Source: Schaedlerella sp. (GTDB taxonomy: Bacteria; Bacillota; Clostridia; Lachnospirales; Lachnospiraceae). Taken from it: a stretch of 28,175 nt of DNA. The position numbers were made by a program, and so were the translations under genes. Positions 7,651 through 15,668 of this stretch are shown piece after piece. Every line of letters starts with the position of its first letter. The first letter of the stretch is position 1. The notes beneath the pieces are model-generated. The model had not been told where the DNA came from and did no database searches. It saw nothing but the letters and a program-made list of their open reading frames with translations. The DNA lies in NCBI GenBank assembly GCA_020024595.1, contig JAHHTO010000013.1, forward strand, positions 1 to 28,175. Reading direction: 5' to 3'.

Positions 7651-8787
7651 ATGCTACATTTGGTGAAATATAGTATTCTTGTGAAAGTGAAAGATTTTAA
7701 TATGGTTTTCTGGCCGTTAGTATTTCCAATTTTGATGGCTACCATGTTTTATTTTTCTTTTGGTCGGATCACGGAAGCAGATTTTGAAACTATATCTGTG
7801 GCAGTTGTGCTAGATCAAGAGGATTCGGCAACGGAGTCCCAGATTTTCATAGAATATTTAAAGAAGCTTGAACAGTCAGATGAGAAATTAATCTGTATAG
7901 AGGAAATGTCTAAAGAGCAGGCAAAAGAGGCTTTGGATGAGAAAAAGATTTCCGGCATCTTTTATGTGGGGAATGAAATTCGGCTGGCAGTGAGCAGAAA
8001 TGGACTTCCGGAGAGTATTCTACAGTCGGTGTTGGAAAGTTATGAAAACGGAAAGCAAACGATTCTGAAAGTGGCAGCAACACATCCGGAAGGGATGCAT
8101 TTGGCAATGCAGCAGTTATCAGAATATAGTGAGCAGGTAAAACAAGTTTCTCTGGGTGGTCGAACCCTGAATGGAAATGTACAATTCTTCTATGCGCTGA
8201 TTGCAATGGCGTGTTTATACGGGGCATTTATCGGGTTGGGAGCAGCATTGAGTCTGCAGGCCAATCTGTCATCTTTGGCATCCAGACAATGTGTATCGCC
8301 AACAAGTAAGCTGAAACGGATCCTATCGGAAATGTGTTCGTCATTTATTCTTCATTATGTAAACGTATGGATTCTACTGCTCTATATCCGTTATGTGCTG
8401 CGCCAGGAGTTTGGTGGTTCTCTTTTGGAAATGATGCTGGTTGTGTTGATGGGATGCATAATCGGAGTGTCGATGGGGATTTTTGTTGGCAGCATCAGTC
8501 GATTGGGAGAAGGGGCTAAGGGGGCGATTTTGTTGGGCATTTCCATGAGTTCTAGTTTTTTTGCGGGATTGATGAATGGAGGAATGAAAAATGTTGTGGA
8601 GCAGCATGCACCGATTATTAATCGGCTGAATCCGGCAGCATTGATCACGGATGCATTTTACTGTGTGAATGTATATGAAGATCGGACACGATATATCCGA
8701 AGTCTGCTGATCCTCGGTGTGATCGCCGCAGTTTTGGTAGTGGCTTCATTTGCAAAGACAAGGAGAGAACGCTATGACAGTATATAA
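7651..8787 (+). CDS. ABC-2 type exporter permease, first subunit
   Basis: About 378 residues. One N-terminal membrane helix (WPLVFPILMATMFYFSFG, about residues 23-40), a large outside domain of about 130 residues, then five to six C-terminal helices: the ABC-2 membrane layout. The start is set at ATG 7651, 6 bases after AGGGGG; the ATG at 7645 abuts that ribosome site and is less likely. Its 3' end overlaps the next gene by 14 bases, so the two permeases are probably translated together and form a heterodimer with the ATPase upstream. Confidence 0.88.
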   Translation: MLHLVKYSILVKVKDFNMVFWPLVFPILMATMFYFSFGRITEADFETISVAVVLDQEDSATESQIFIEYLKKLEQSDEKLICIEEMSKEQAKEALDEKKISGIFYVGNEIRLAVSRNGLPESILQSVLESYENGKQTILKVAATHPEGMHLAMQQLSEYSEQVKQVSLGGRTLNGNVQFFYALIAMACLYGAFIGLGAALSLQANLSSLASRQCVSPTSKLKRILSEMCSSFILHYVNVWILLLYIRYVLRQEFGGSLLEMMLVVLMGCIIGVSMGIFVGSISRLGEGAKGAILLGISMSSSFFAGLMNGGMKNVVEQHAPIINRLNPAALITDAFYCVNVYEDRTRYIRSLLILGVIAAVLVVASFAKTRRERYDSI

Positions 8788-9916
8788 AGGTTATATATAT
8801 ATGGCAAAGAAAAATGTAGGTATATTTCTTCTTTACCTTGGGATTTTCTTTGGAATCATATTGATGTTTCAGCTATTGAATCGAGAGAACTCTACAGGAG
8901 GATATCAGAAAGAGAGCTTGCGGATTGCCGTTGTAGATCAGGATGGCGGTGAGATGGCAGAGGCATTAAAATCATATCTCAGGGATTTACACCAGGTTAT
9001 AGAGCTGAGAGACAATGCATCCGTCCTGCAAGAAAAAATGTTTTACAGAGATGTGCATTATGTTGTTCGGATTCCGGAACATTTTTATGAAACCTGTATT
9101 GTAAAGGGAGAGAAAGTGCCCGTGACACAAGTACCTGGTTCGTATACATCGTTTTATGTAGAACAACAATTGAATAGTTTCCTGAATAATGCGAGAGTGT
9201 ACGAAGCAGCCGGCTTTACTGAAGCAGAGTCAGCCAGAGAATCGAAGAGATCAGCAGATGTGAAAGTGGAACTTCTGGATACCAGTGGGAATGGGGGAGA
9301 AGTACCGAATTATGTTAATTATTTTCGCTATCTTCCATACTTGTTCTTGGGAGTGCTGGGATATGTGGTTGGAAGTATGATTTTTTCTATGAAACGGGGG
9401 GATTTGAAGAAACGGATGCAGGCATCTGCAATTTCACAGAGACGACAAAGTATAGAAGGATTATTGGCCTGTGCAACAATTGCAATGATTTTGTGGGGAA
9501 TTGTGATAGGAGTAGCGATTTTGTTCTATGGCAAAGAAATGAATAAAAATCCGGGAAGTCCATATTTACTGTTGAACTCCTTAGCCATTCTGTGTGTGTC
9601 CATTACTATTTCTTATTTTATTGGAAGTTTGTCCAAAGGAATGAATAGTTTGAATGGGATGGTAAATGTGATTGCATTGGGAATGTGTTTTCTTGGCGGA
9701 GCATTTGTGCCGCTTGATGTCATGAGTGCAGGTGTGAAAAAGGCGGCTCAATTCATTCCGGTTTACTGGTTTGAAACAGCGAATGAGCTGCTTAGCAGAT
9801 ACAACCTTGAAGTGGTGCGAAAAGAAGTACTTCAGGCAATCGGAATCCAATTTGTATTCGCTGGTGCGTTTGTATGTATGGCACTGGCTGTGGCGAAGAG
9901 GAGACGAGCGGTGTAA
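8774..9916 (+). CDS. ABC-2 type exporter permease, second subunit
   Basis: About 380 residues with the same plan as the preceding permease: one N-terminal helix (FLLYLGIFFGIILMFQLL), an outside domain of about 150 residues containing VAVVD-like and EEKM-like segments similar in position to its partner, then a cluster of helices including YLPYLFLGVLGYVVGSMIF and a GMCFLGGAFVPLD motif common in ABC-2 permeases. ATG 8774 has AGGAG at 8761-8765 and overlaps the previous stop; a frame beginning at 8750 has no ribosome site. The last gene of the exporter operon. Gene duplication from the first permease is likely but was not tested. Confidence 0.88.
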   Translation: MTVYKGYIYMAKKNVGIFLLYLGIFFGIILMFQLLNRENSTGGYQKESLRIAVVDQDGGEMAEALKSYLRDLHQVIELRDNASVLQEKMFYRDVHYVVRIPEHFYETCIVKGEKVPVTQVPGSYTSFYVEQQLNSFLNNARVYEAAGFTEAESARESKRSADVKVELLDTSGNGGEVPNYVNYFRYLPYLFLGVLGYVVGSMIFSMKRGDLKKRMQASAISQRRQSIEGLLACATIAMILWGIVIGVAILFYGKEMNKNPGSPYLLLNSLAILCVSITISYFIGSLSKGMNSLNGMVNVIALGMCFLGGAFVPLDVMSAGVKKAAQFIPVYWFETANELLSRYNLEVVRKEVLQAIGIQFVFAGAFVCMALAVAKRRRAV

Positions 9917-9931
9917 AATTAGAAGAATCAG

Positions 9932-9961
9932 TTGTCGTAATGGAGAGGTCTGTGTTATACT
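9932..9961 (+). promoter_or_regulatory. promoter of the MATE gene
   Basis: TTGTCG (9932-9937), 18 bp, TATACT (9956-9961). It would give a leader of about 100 bases before the ATG at 10066. No strong leader structure was seen. Confidence 0.5.
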
Positions 9962-10065
9962 AATATAAATATAACAGTGAATAAAAAGTGGGAAAATGCT
10001 TCATATACTTTGTGTATGTGAGGTGTTTTCTTTGTGTAATAGTATCTAGAAGGGGGAGCGTAACA

Positions 10066-11448
10066 ATGTGGAAAAAATCAAAATATGCAGAATTGGGAAT
10101 TGACTGGGGGAAATTTTATAAAAATGTATTTACACTGGTATTTCCGATGGCGTTACAGAATCTGATCAATGTCGGTGTGACTGCAGCAGATGTGGTAATG
10201 CTTGGAAAGGTTGGTGAGAAGGTATTATCAGGGGCATCCCTTGCAGGACAGGTGCAGTTTGTTATGGTACTGTTCCTGTTTGGTCTGACTTCAGGAGCAA
10301 CTGTATTAACTGCGCAGTATTGGGGAAAAGGAGACAAGACTACAATTGAGAAGATTCTGGGACTTGGAATGAAGGCAGCAGTGATCGTAACTGCAATTTT
10401 TACAGTTGCGGCGCTGGTAATTCCGGAACTTCTGATGCGGATATTTACCAGTGATACGGTGGTTATTGCAGAAGGAATGAAATATCTTCGAATTGTAGCA
10501 TTTTCTTATGTTCTGATGGGAATCACACAGGTGTACCTGTATATTATGCGAAGTGTGGAAAGAGTGATTGTGGCAACGGTTGTATATCTGATGTCTTTGA
10601 TCTGTAATGTGATTTTGAATGCCATTTTTATCTTTGGTCTGTTTGGATGTCCTGCACTGGGAATTCAGGGAGCAGCTTTGGGAACACTTATTTCCAGAAT
10701 ACTGGAACTGGTGCTGGTATTTGGATATGCACGTCTGTTTAATAAGGAGATTAAGTTCCGGTTCTGTTATTTCATGCATACGGATAGTCAGCTTGTGAAA
10801 GATTTTCTGATTTATGCAATTCCGGTTGTAATGAATGAAGTGCTGTGGGGACTTGGAACGGCAGCGAATACCGCAGTTCTTGGGCATATGGGAAGTGCGG
10901 CGGTGGCGGCAAATTCTGTGGCACAGGTAGCCCGTCAACTTGCCACAGTTGTTTCTTTTGGATTGTCCAGTGCGACTGCGATCTACCTCGGTAAGACCAT
11001 CGGAGAGAAGCGGATGGAACATGCAAAAGCATATGCACAGAAATTCGCTGTTCTCAGTATTATTCTAGGTGTGGCAGGCGGTGTGCTGATTCTGGTGCTA
11101 TCACCACTTGTAACCGGATTTCTGGTGTTATCAGCGACGGCAAAGAGGTATCTGCGGTTTATGTTCTTTGTGATGTCGTATTTCGTTATTGGACAGGCAT
11201 TCAATACAACGATGGTAGTCGGAACGTTTCGTTCTGGAGGAGATACCAGATTTGGACTGATTCTGGATATGTCAACGATGTGGGGAGGATCCATTTTGTT
11301 TGGATTTCTCGCAGCATTTGTTTTTAAGTGGAGCGTACCGGTTGTATATATGATATTGATGAGTGATGAAATAATTAAGATTCCAATTACATGGTGGAGA
11401 TATAAGAGCTATAAGTGGCTGAAGGATGTAACGCGTGAGATGGTTTAA
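10066..11448 (+). CDS. MATE family efflux transporter
   Basis: A 460-residue inner-membrane antiporter with about 12 membrane helices, arranged as two six-helix halves; MATE proteins exchange Na+ or H+ for cationic drugs or other small molecules. The N-terminal half begins with FYKNVFTLVFPMALQNLINVGVTAADVVMLG style residues usual for the family, and the second half repeats this pattern at FLIYAIPVVMNEVLWGLGTAANTAVLGHMG. The ATG at 10066 has GGGGGAG 8 bases upstream; a GTG-started frame from 9988 would add 26 residues lying over the leader and is rejected. It has its own promoter and no clear terminator after it. Substrate unknown. Confidence 0.93.
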   Translation: MWKKSKYAELGIDWGKFYKNVFTLVFPMALQNLINVGVTAADVVMLGKVGEKVLSGASLAGQVQFVMVLFLFGLTSGATVLTAQYWGKGDKTTIEKILGLGMKAAVIVTAIFTVAALVIPELLMRIFTSDTVVIAEGMKYLRIVAFSYVLMGITQVYLYIMRSVERVIVATVVYLMSLICNVILNAIFIFGLFGCPALGIQGAALGTLISRILELVLVFGYARLFNKEIKFRFCYFMHTDSQLVKDFLIYAIPVVMNEVLWGLGTAANTAVLGHMGSAAVAANSVAQVARQLATVVSFGLSSATAIYLGKTIGEKRMEHAKAYAQKFAVLSIILGVAGGVLILVLSPLVTGFLVLSATAKRYLRFMFFVMSYFVIGQAFNTTMVVGTFRSGGDTRFGLILDMSTMWGGSILFGFLAAFVFKWSVPVVYMILMSDEIIKIPITWWRYKSYKWLKDVTREMV

Positions 11449-11469
11449 TCTGTACTTTTTTAGAAAATG

Positions 11470-11478
11470 TGCTATAAT
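11470..11478 (+). promoter_or_regulatory. extended -10 promoter of the Mrp gene
   Basis: TG-C-TATAAT, a perfect extended -10, lies 119 bases upstream of the Mrp start. The -35 region (CTGTAC) is poor, as is often the case with extended -10 promoters. Confidence 0.55.
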
Positions 11479-11596
11479 AGAAAAATGCAGAGAAAATGTG
11501 TGAATGACAGTTCTGCTTTGCTATAAAAAGACAACAGAGTGGGTTTGCATATTCGCTATATAAAACGATAAATTAAGAAAGTGAAGGTAAGGAATT

Positions 11597-12427
11597 ATGG
11601 CAGAAGAATACAATGGCAATGGATGCACTGAAGAATCCTGTGCTGGATGTTCTCATGCAGATAACTGCAGCAGTCAGAAAACAGATATGAGAGAGCCGGC
11701 AAATCCGTATTCCAGTGTGAAGAAAGTAATCGCGGTTGTCAGCGGAAAAGGTGGTGTGGGTAAGTCTCTGGTAACAGCATCTCTTGCACGTATGCTGAAG
11801 GAAAAAGGGTATAATGTTGGAATCCTGGATGCAGATGTAACAGGTCCTTCTATTCCGAAGATGTACGGAGTGCATGAGCAGGCAGCTGGAACAGAGCAGG
11901 GAATCTTCCCTTGTATTGCAAAAGACGGAACAAGAATTATGTCTGTGAATTTGCTTCTGGAAGAGGAAGATTCACCGGTTATTTGGAGAGGACCGATTAT
12001 TGCAGGTGTAGTAAAGCAGTTCTGGACCGACGTTATCTGGGATGACTTGGATTATCTGCTGGTAGACATGCCTCCGGGGACAGGAGATGTTCCGCTGACT
12101 GTTTTCCAGTCCCTTCCGGTAGATGGCGCTGTAATTGTAACATCACCACAAGATCTGGTACAGATGATCGTAAAGAAGGCATACAATATGGCAATACAGA
12201 TGAACATTCCAGTATTAGGACTTGTAGAGAACTACAGCTATGTAAAATGTCCTGATTGTGGAAAAGAAATTCATGTATTTGGTGAGAGCCATATTGATGA
12301 GATCGCAGAGAAGCTGGGGGTTCCGGTACTTGGCAAGATGCCGATCGACACGAAGCTTGCAGAAGTTGTAGAAGAAGAACGTTTTTATGAAGCAGAGAAT
12401 CCATATTTGAAGGACATTGAACTGTAA
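11597..12427 (+). CDS. Mrp/Nbp35-type iron-sulfur carrier ATPase
   Basis: A 276-residue cytoplasmic P-loop ATPase of the Mrp/ApbC/Nbp35 group, which carry 4Fe-4S clusters to target proteins. The deviant Walker A SGKGGVGKS is at residues 49-57. The N-terminus has four cysteines (10, 15, 18, 24; spacing C-x4-C-x2-C-x5-C), like the ferredoxin-type motif of Nbp35, and the C-terminal part has the bridging pair Cys218/Cys221 in VKCPDCGKEI that holds the shared cluster in the dimer. DMPPGTGD is the family's conserved loop. The start has AAGGTAAGG upstream. It forms a single-gene unit between an extended -10 promoter and a clear terminator. Confidence 0.93.
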   Translation: MAEEYNGNGCTEESCAGCSHADNCSSQKTDMREPANPYSSVKKVIAVVSGKGGVGKSLVTASLARMLKEKGYNVGILDADVTGPSIPKMYGVHEQAAGTEQGIFPCIAKDGTRIMSVNLLLEEEDSPVIWRGPIIAGVVKQFWTDVIWDDLDYLLVDMPPGTGDVPLTVFQSLPVDGAVIVTSPQDLVQMIVKKAYNMAIQMNIPVLGLVENYSYVKCPDCGKEIHVFGESHIDEIAEKLGVPVLGKMPIDTKLAEVVEEERFYEAENPYLKDIEL

Positions 12428-12484
12428 TATCCGATATGGCGGCGATGCCAGAGACGAAAAATAAGATTTGATTCGTAAGTTTTT

Positions 12485-12534
12485 GAGATAAGCATAATCT
12501 ATGGAGAAATCCGGGTTGTGCTTATCTCATTTTT
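12485..12534 (+). terminator. rho-independent terminator after the Mrp gene
   Basis: GAGATAAGCATAA (12485-12497) pairs with TTGTGCTTATCTC (12516-12528) over 13 bp with one G-U pair, followed by ATTTTTT. Confidence 0.9.
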
Positions 12535-12594
12535 TATATTCCAAGAGGAATTGTAGGCAGCAACATGGGAAGAGGAATAAAAATAAATTTGCTA

Positions 12595-12623
12595 TTGCAA
12601 TATACCCCATAAGGGTATATAAT
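12595..12623 (+). promoter_or_regulatory. csoR-copA promoter with embedded copper-repressor operator
   Basis: TTGCAA (12595-12600), 17 bp, TATAAT (12618-12623). The spacer is almost wholly filled by TATACCCCATAAGGGTATA (12601-12619), an inverted repeat of TATACCC/GGGTATA around a 5-bp centre. This closely resembles the known CsoR operators, which carry TACCC/GGGTA-type arms. Apo-CsoR bound here would cover the promoter, and Cu(I) would release it. Confidence 0.85.
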
Positions 12624-12647
12624 ATGCGTGAAGTGAGGTGAAGATAT

Positions 12648-12950
12648 ATGGAAAATAAAACATGTTGTTCTCACAAAAAAAAGAAACGTTCGGAAGAGGA
12701 GTATAAAAAGCTTGTAAATCGGTTGAATCGGATTGAAGGGCAGGTACGCGGTGTTAAGAAGATGTTAGAAAAGGAAGCTTATTGTACGGATATTCTGATA
12801 CAGGTATCGGCGATCAATGCTGCATTAAACAGCTTTAACAAGATGCTTTTGTCAGAGCATATCCGTACTTGTGTGGTAGAAGACATCCGGGAAGGCAAAG
12901 ATGAGATAATAGATGAACTGGTTATAACATTACAGAAGCTGATGCGCTAA
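12648..12950 (+). CDS. csoR: copper-sensing repressor CsoR
   Basis: A 100-residue all-helical repressor of the CsoR/RcnR (DUF156) family. The Cu(I) ligand set is complete: Cys46 in EAYCTD, His71 and Cys75 in SEHIRTC, with the C-x24-H-x3-C spacing of copper-type CsoR. This argues against the nickel (RcnR) and formaldehyde (FrmR) branches. An extra N-terminal Cys-Cys-x-His (residues 6-9) precedes the core and could also bind metal. GAGGTG lies 7-8 bases before the ATG. It is the first gene of a two-gene operon with copA, 34 bp apart, and is probably autoregulated through the operator in its own promoter. Confidence 0.95.
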   Translation: MENKTCCSHKKKKRSEEEYKKLVNRLNRIEGQVRGVKKMLEKEAYCTDILIQVSAINAALNSFNKMLLSEHIRTCVVEDIREGKDEIIDELVITLQKLMR

Positions 12951-12984
12951 TAAATATTCTGAAAAGAAGAAAAGGAGGTTATAT

Positions 12985-15513
12985 ATGGAGCAATATAATG
13001 TAACAGGAATGAGTTGTGCTGCCTGTAGTGCGAGAGTAGAAAAGGCAGTTTCAAAGCTGGATGGAGTGGAAAGCTGTTCAGTGAGTTTACTGACAAATTC
13101 CATGGGAGTAACTGGAACGGCATCTGCGGATGAGGTGATTGCAGCTGTGGAAGCCGCAGGGTACGGTGCCGTTGTAAAAAGTGCAGGTACAGCAAAGAAG
13201 AATAGTGCCGTTTCAGGTGCGGATGAAGATATATTAAAGGATAAAGAAACGCCGAAATTAAAAAAACGGTTAGTTGCGTCATTGTGTTTCTTAATTCCGC
13301 TGATGTATTTTTCTATGGGGCATATGATGTGGGGATGGCCGGTTCCGGCATTTTTGGAAAATAATCACGTTGCAATGGGATTGATACAACTGTTGCTGAC
13401 AGGGGTTGTCATGGTGATAAACCAGAAGTTCTTCATCAGCGGAATGAGAGGATTGATTCATCGTGCACCGAATATGGATACACTGGTGGCATTAGGAGCA
13501 GGAGCATCTTTTACGTACAGTACATTTGCTTTGTTTGCGATGACAGATGCACAAATGAAAATGGACATGGGTAAGGTTATGTCATGGATGCATGAATTCT
13601 ATTTTGAATCAGCAGCTATGATCCTGACTTTGATTACCGTCGGAAAAATGCTGGAGGCACACTCCAAGGGAAAGACAACAGATGCGCTGAAAGGTCTGAT
13701 GAAGCTAGCACCGAAGACAGCGGTTGTCCTAAAAGATGGTATAGAGCAGGAAGTGCCGATTGAACAGGTGAAAAAGGGAGATATATTTGTTGTACGTCCG
13801 GGAGAAAATGTACCGGTAGATGGTCTTGTGATCGAGGGAAGCAGTGCGGTAAATGAAGCAGCGCTGACCGGAGAAAGTATACCGGTGGACAAAGAACGTG
13901 GAGATGCAGTTTCAGCAGCCACATTAAATCAGTCCGGCTTTTTGAAATGTGAAGCAACAAGAGTGGGAGAAGATACGACTCTTTCTCAGATTATACAGAT
14001 GGTCAGTGATGCAGCAGCAACGAAAGCGCCGATTGCCAAAGTGGCAGACAAAGTATCTGGTGTCTTTGTTCCGGTTGTAATCAGCATTGCAATCGTAACT
14101 ATTCTGGTGTGGCTGCTTACAGGACAGACGGTGGGATTTGCTCTGGCACGGGGGATTTCTGTGCTAGTGATTAGTTGTCCGTGTGCATTGGGATTGGCGA
14201 CTCCGGTTGCAATTATGGTTGGAAATGGCATGGGAGCCAAGAATGGAATTATGTTTAAGACAGCGGTTTCTCTGGAAGAAACTGGAAAGATGGAGATTGT
14301 AGCACTGGATAAAACCGGAACCATTACCAGCGGAGAACCGAAGGTGACAGACATTGTTCCTGCATCGGGAGTGACAGAAGCAGAATTACTGCGATATGCA
14401 TTTGCTCTGGAGAGAAAGAGTGAACATCCATTGGCAGGGGCTGTTCTGACAGAAGCGGCAGAACGAGGATTAGAGACAGAAGAAGTCAGCGATTTTCAGG
14501 CTGTTCCAGGAAATGGGCTGACAGCAATGCTTGGAAATGTGGTTCTTCGAGGCGGTAATCTGAAATTTATCTGTAAATATACAAATGTATCGGATGAAAT
14601 CAAGAAGCAGGCAGAGGTGCTTGCAGGAGAAGGAAAAACACCACTATTTTTCGGTAAAGATGAAAATTTGATTGGAATTATAGCAGTGGCAGATGTCATC
14701 AAGGAGGATAGTCCGATGGCTGTCAAAGAGTTGCAGAATATGGGGATTCATGTTGTTATGCTGACAGGTGACAATGAACGGACTGCCAAAGCGATTGGTC
14801 TTCAGGCAGGTGTAGATGAGGTGATCGCGGGGGTCTTGCCTGAAGGTAAGGAGAGTGTGATTCGTTCGCTGAAACAAAAAGGAAAAGTTGCTATGGTTGG
14901 TGACGGAATCAATGATGCTCCGGCATTGACAAGAGCGGATATGGGAATTGCGATTGGGGCAGGAACGGACATTGCCATTGATGCGGCAGATGTAGTGTTG
15001 ATGAAGAGTCGTTTAAGTGATGTGCCTGCGGCAATTCGTATGAGCCGTGCAACTTTGCGGAATATACATGAAAATTTGTTCTGGGCATTCATTTACAATG
15101 CGATCGGAATTCCATTGGCAGCAGGATTAATGTATCCGTTATTCGGATGGAAACTAAATCCAATGTTTGGTGCAGCTGCAATGAGTTTGTCTAGTTTTTG
15201 TGTGGTAACAAATGCATTGCGCCTGAATTGGTTCAAGATTCATGATGCAAGCAGAGATAAAAAAATAAAAACTAAATCAAAGAAAAAACAGGAGGAAGTA
15301 ACAATGACAAAGACAATGAAAATCGAAGGAATGATGTGTGGACACTGTGAGGCAGCAGTTAAGAGTGCGCTGGAAGCGCTGGCTGAGGTAGATGCAGCAG
15401 AAGTAAGCCATGAGGCGGGAACTGCAGTTGTGACATTAAATGCAGAACTTGCGGATGATGTGTTGAAGAAAACAGTAGAAGACAAGGATTATAAGGTACT
15501 TACGATTGAATAG
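12985..15513 (+). CDS. copA: copper-exporting P1B-type ATPase with a C-terminal CopZ-like domain
   Basis: An 842-residue Cu(I) export ATPase of the cytoplasmic membrane. In order: N-terminal HMA domain with GMSCAAC (Cys11, Cys14); eight membrane helices with Met/His-rich outer loops (MGHMMWGW, MKMDMGKVMSWMH); actuator TGES near 295-298; CPC at 398-400; phosphorylation site Asp442 in DKTGT; SEHP at 479-482; TGDN and GDGINDAP hinge motifs; TM7 Tyr-Asn and TM8 MxxSS copper ligands. After a Lys-rich linker (about 757-772) comes a second HMA with GMMCGHC (Cys785, Cys788). The last 69 codons from Met774 have the size of free CopZ and an internal ribosome site. AAGGAGG sits before the ATG. Transcribed with csoR. 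Confidence 0.96.
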   Translation: MEQYNVTGMSCAACSARVEKAVSKLDGVESCSVSLLTNSMGVTGTASADEVIAAVEAAGYGAVVKSAGTAKKNSAVSGADEDILKDKETPKLKKRLVASLCFLIPLMYFSMGHMMWGWPVPAFLENNHVAMGLIQLLLTGVVMVINQKFFISGMRGLIHRAPNMDTLVALGAGASFTYSTFALFAMTDAQMKMDMGKVMSWMHEFYFESAAMILTLITVGKMLEAHSKGKTTDALKGLMKLAPKTAVVLKDGIEQEVPIEQVKKGDIFVVRPGENVPVDGLVIEGSSAVNEAALTGESIPVDKERGDAVSAATLNQSGFLKCEATRVGEDTTLSQIIQMVSDAAATKAPIAKVADKVSGVFVPVVISIAIVTILVWLLTGQTVGFALARGISVLVISCPCALGLATPVAIMVGNGMGAKNGIMFKTAVSLEETGKMEIVALDKTGTITSGEPKVTDIVPASGVTEAELLRYAFALERKSEHPLAGAVLTEAAERGLETEEVSDFQAVPGNGLTAMLGNVVLRGGNLKFICKYTNVSDEIKKQAEVLAGEGKTPLFFGKDENLIGIIAVADVIKEDSPMAVKELQNMGIHVVMLTGDNERTAKAIGLQAGVDEVIAGVLPEGKESVIRSLKQKGKVAMVGDGINDAPALTRADMGIAIGAGTDIAIDAADVVLMKSRLSDVPAAIRMSRATLRNIHENLFWAFIYNAIGIPLAAGLMYPLFGWKLNPMFGAAAMSLSSFCVVTNALRLNWFKIHDASRDKKIKTKSKKKQEEVTMTKTMKIEGMMCGHCEAAVKSALEALAEVDAAEVSHEAGTAVVTLNAELADDVLKKTVEDKDYKVLTIE
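15290..15306 (+). promoter_or_regulatory. internal ribosome binding site and ATG for a CopZ-sized product
   Basis: AGGAGG (15290-15295) is 8 bases ahead of an in-frame ATG (15304), inside copA. The product from this start would be 69 residues with a single HMA domain (GMMCGHC), the same size as stand-alone CopZ chaperones. Either the site is still used, giving both fused and free CopZ, or it is a relic of a copZ gene that fused to copA. Confidence 0.55.
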
Positions 15514-15587
15514 GTGACACGAAGAAAGATTCTTGAACGAAAGTTCAGGAAAAGAAATAAGAAGACAAATTTTAATTAGAAAAGGAA

Positions 15588-15659
15588 AGCAAACTGCCTG
15601 ACAGATGCAAAATGGATTGTTGAGATATCCATGTATCAGAAAGGGCAGTTTGCTTTTTT
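15588..15659. terminator. bidirectional terminator with nested hairpin
   Basis: AAGCAAACTGCC (15588-15599) pairs perfectly with GGCAGTTTGCTT (15644-15655), followed on the plus strand by T-rich sequence; the minus strand also runs into a T/C-rich tail. The 44-base loop contains a second stem, ATGGAT (15612-15617) with ATCCAT (15627-15632). It separates convergent copA and the CmpB-like gene. Confidence 0.8.
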
Positions 15660-15668
15660 GTATGCATT

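Noticed and set aside
9988..10065. GTG-started extension of the MATE protein
   Set aside because: No ribosome site at 9988; the ATG at 10066 follows GGGGGAG and gives the normal family start.
10306..11022. 238-codon minus-strand frame opposite the MATE gene
   Set aside because: Composition rich in His/Asn/Cys/Ser typical of an antisense shadow; the plus-strand MATE protein explains the constraint.
15259..15265. A7 tract in copA as a programmed ribosomal frameshift site
   Set aside because: The in-frame codons do not form a standard X-XXY-YYZ heptamer and no downstream pseudoknot was seen; kept only as a possible slippage point inside the CopA-CopZ finding.
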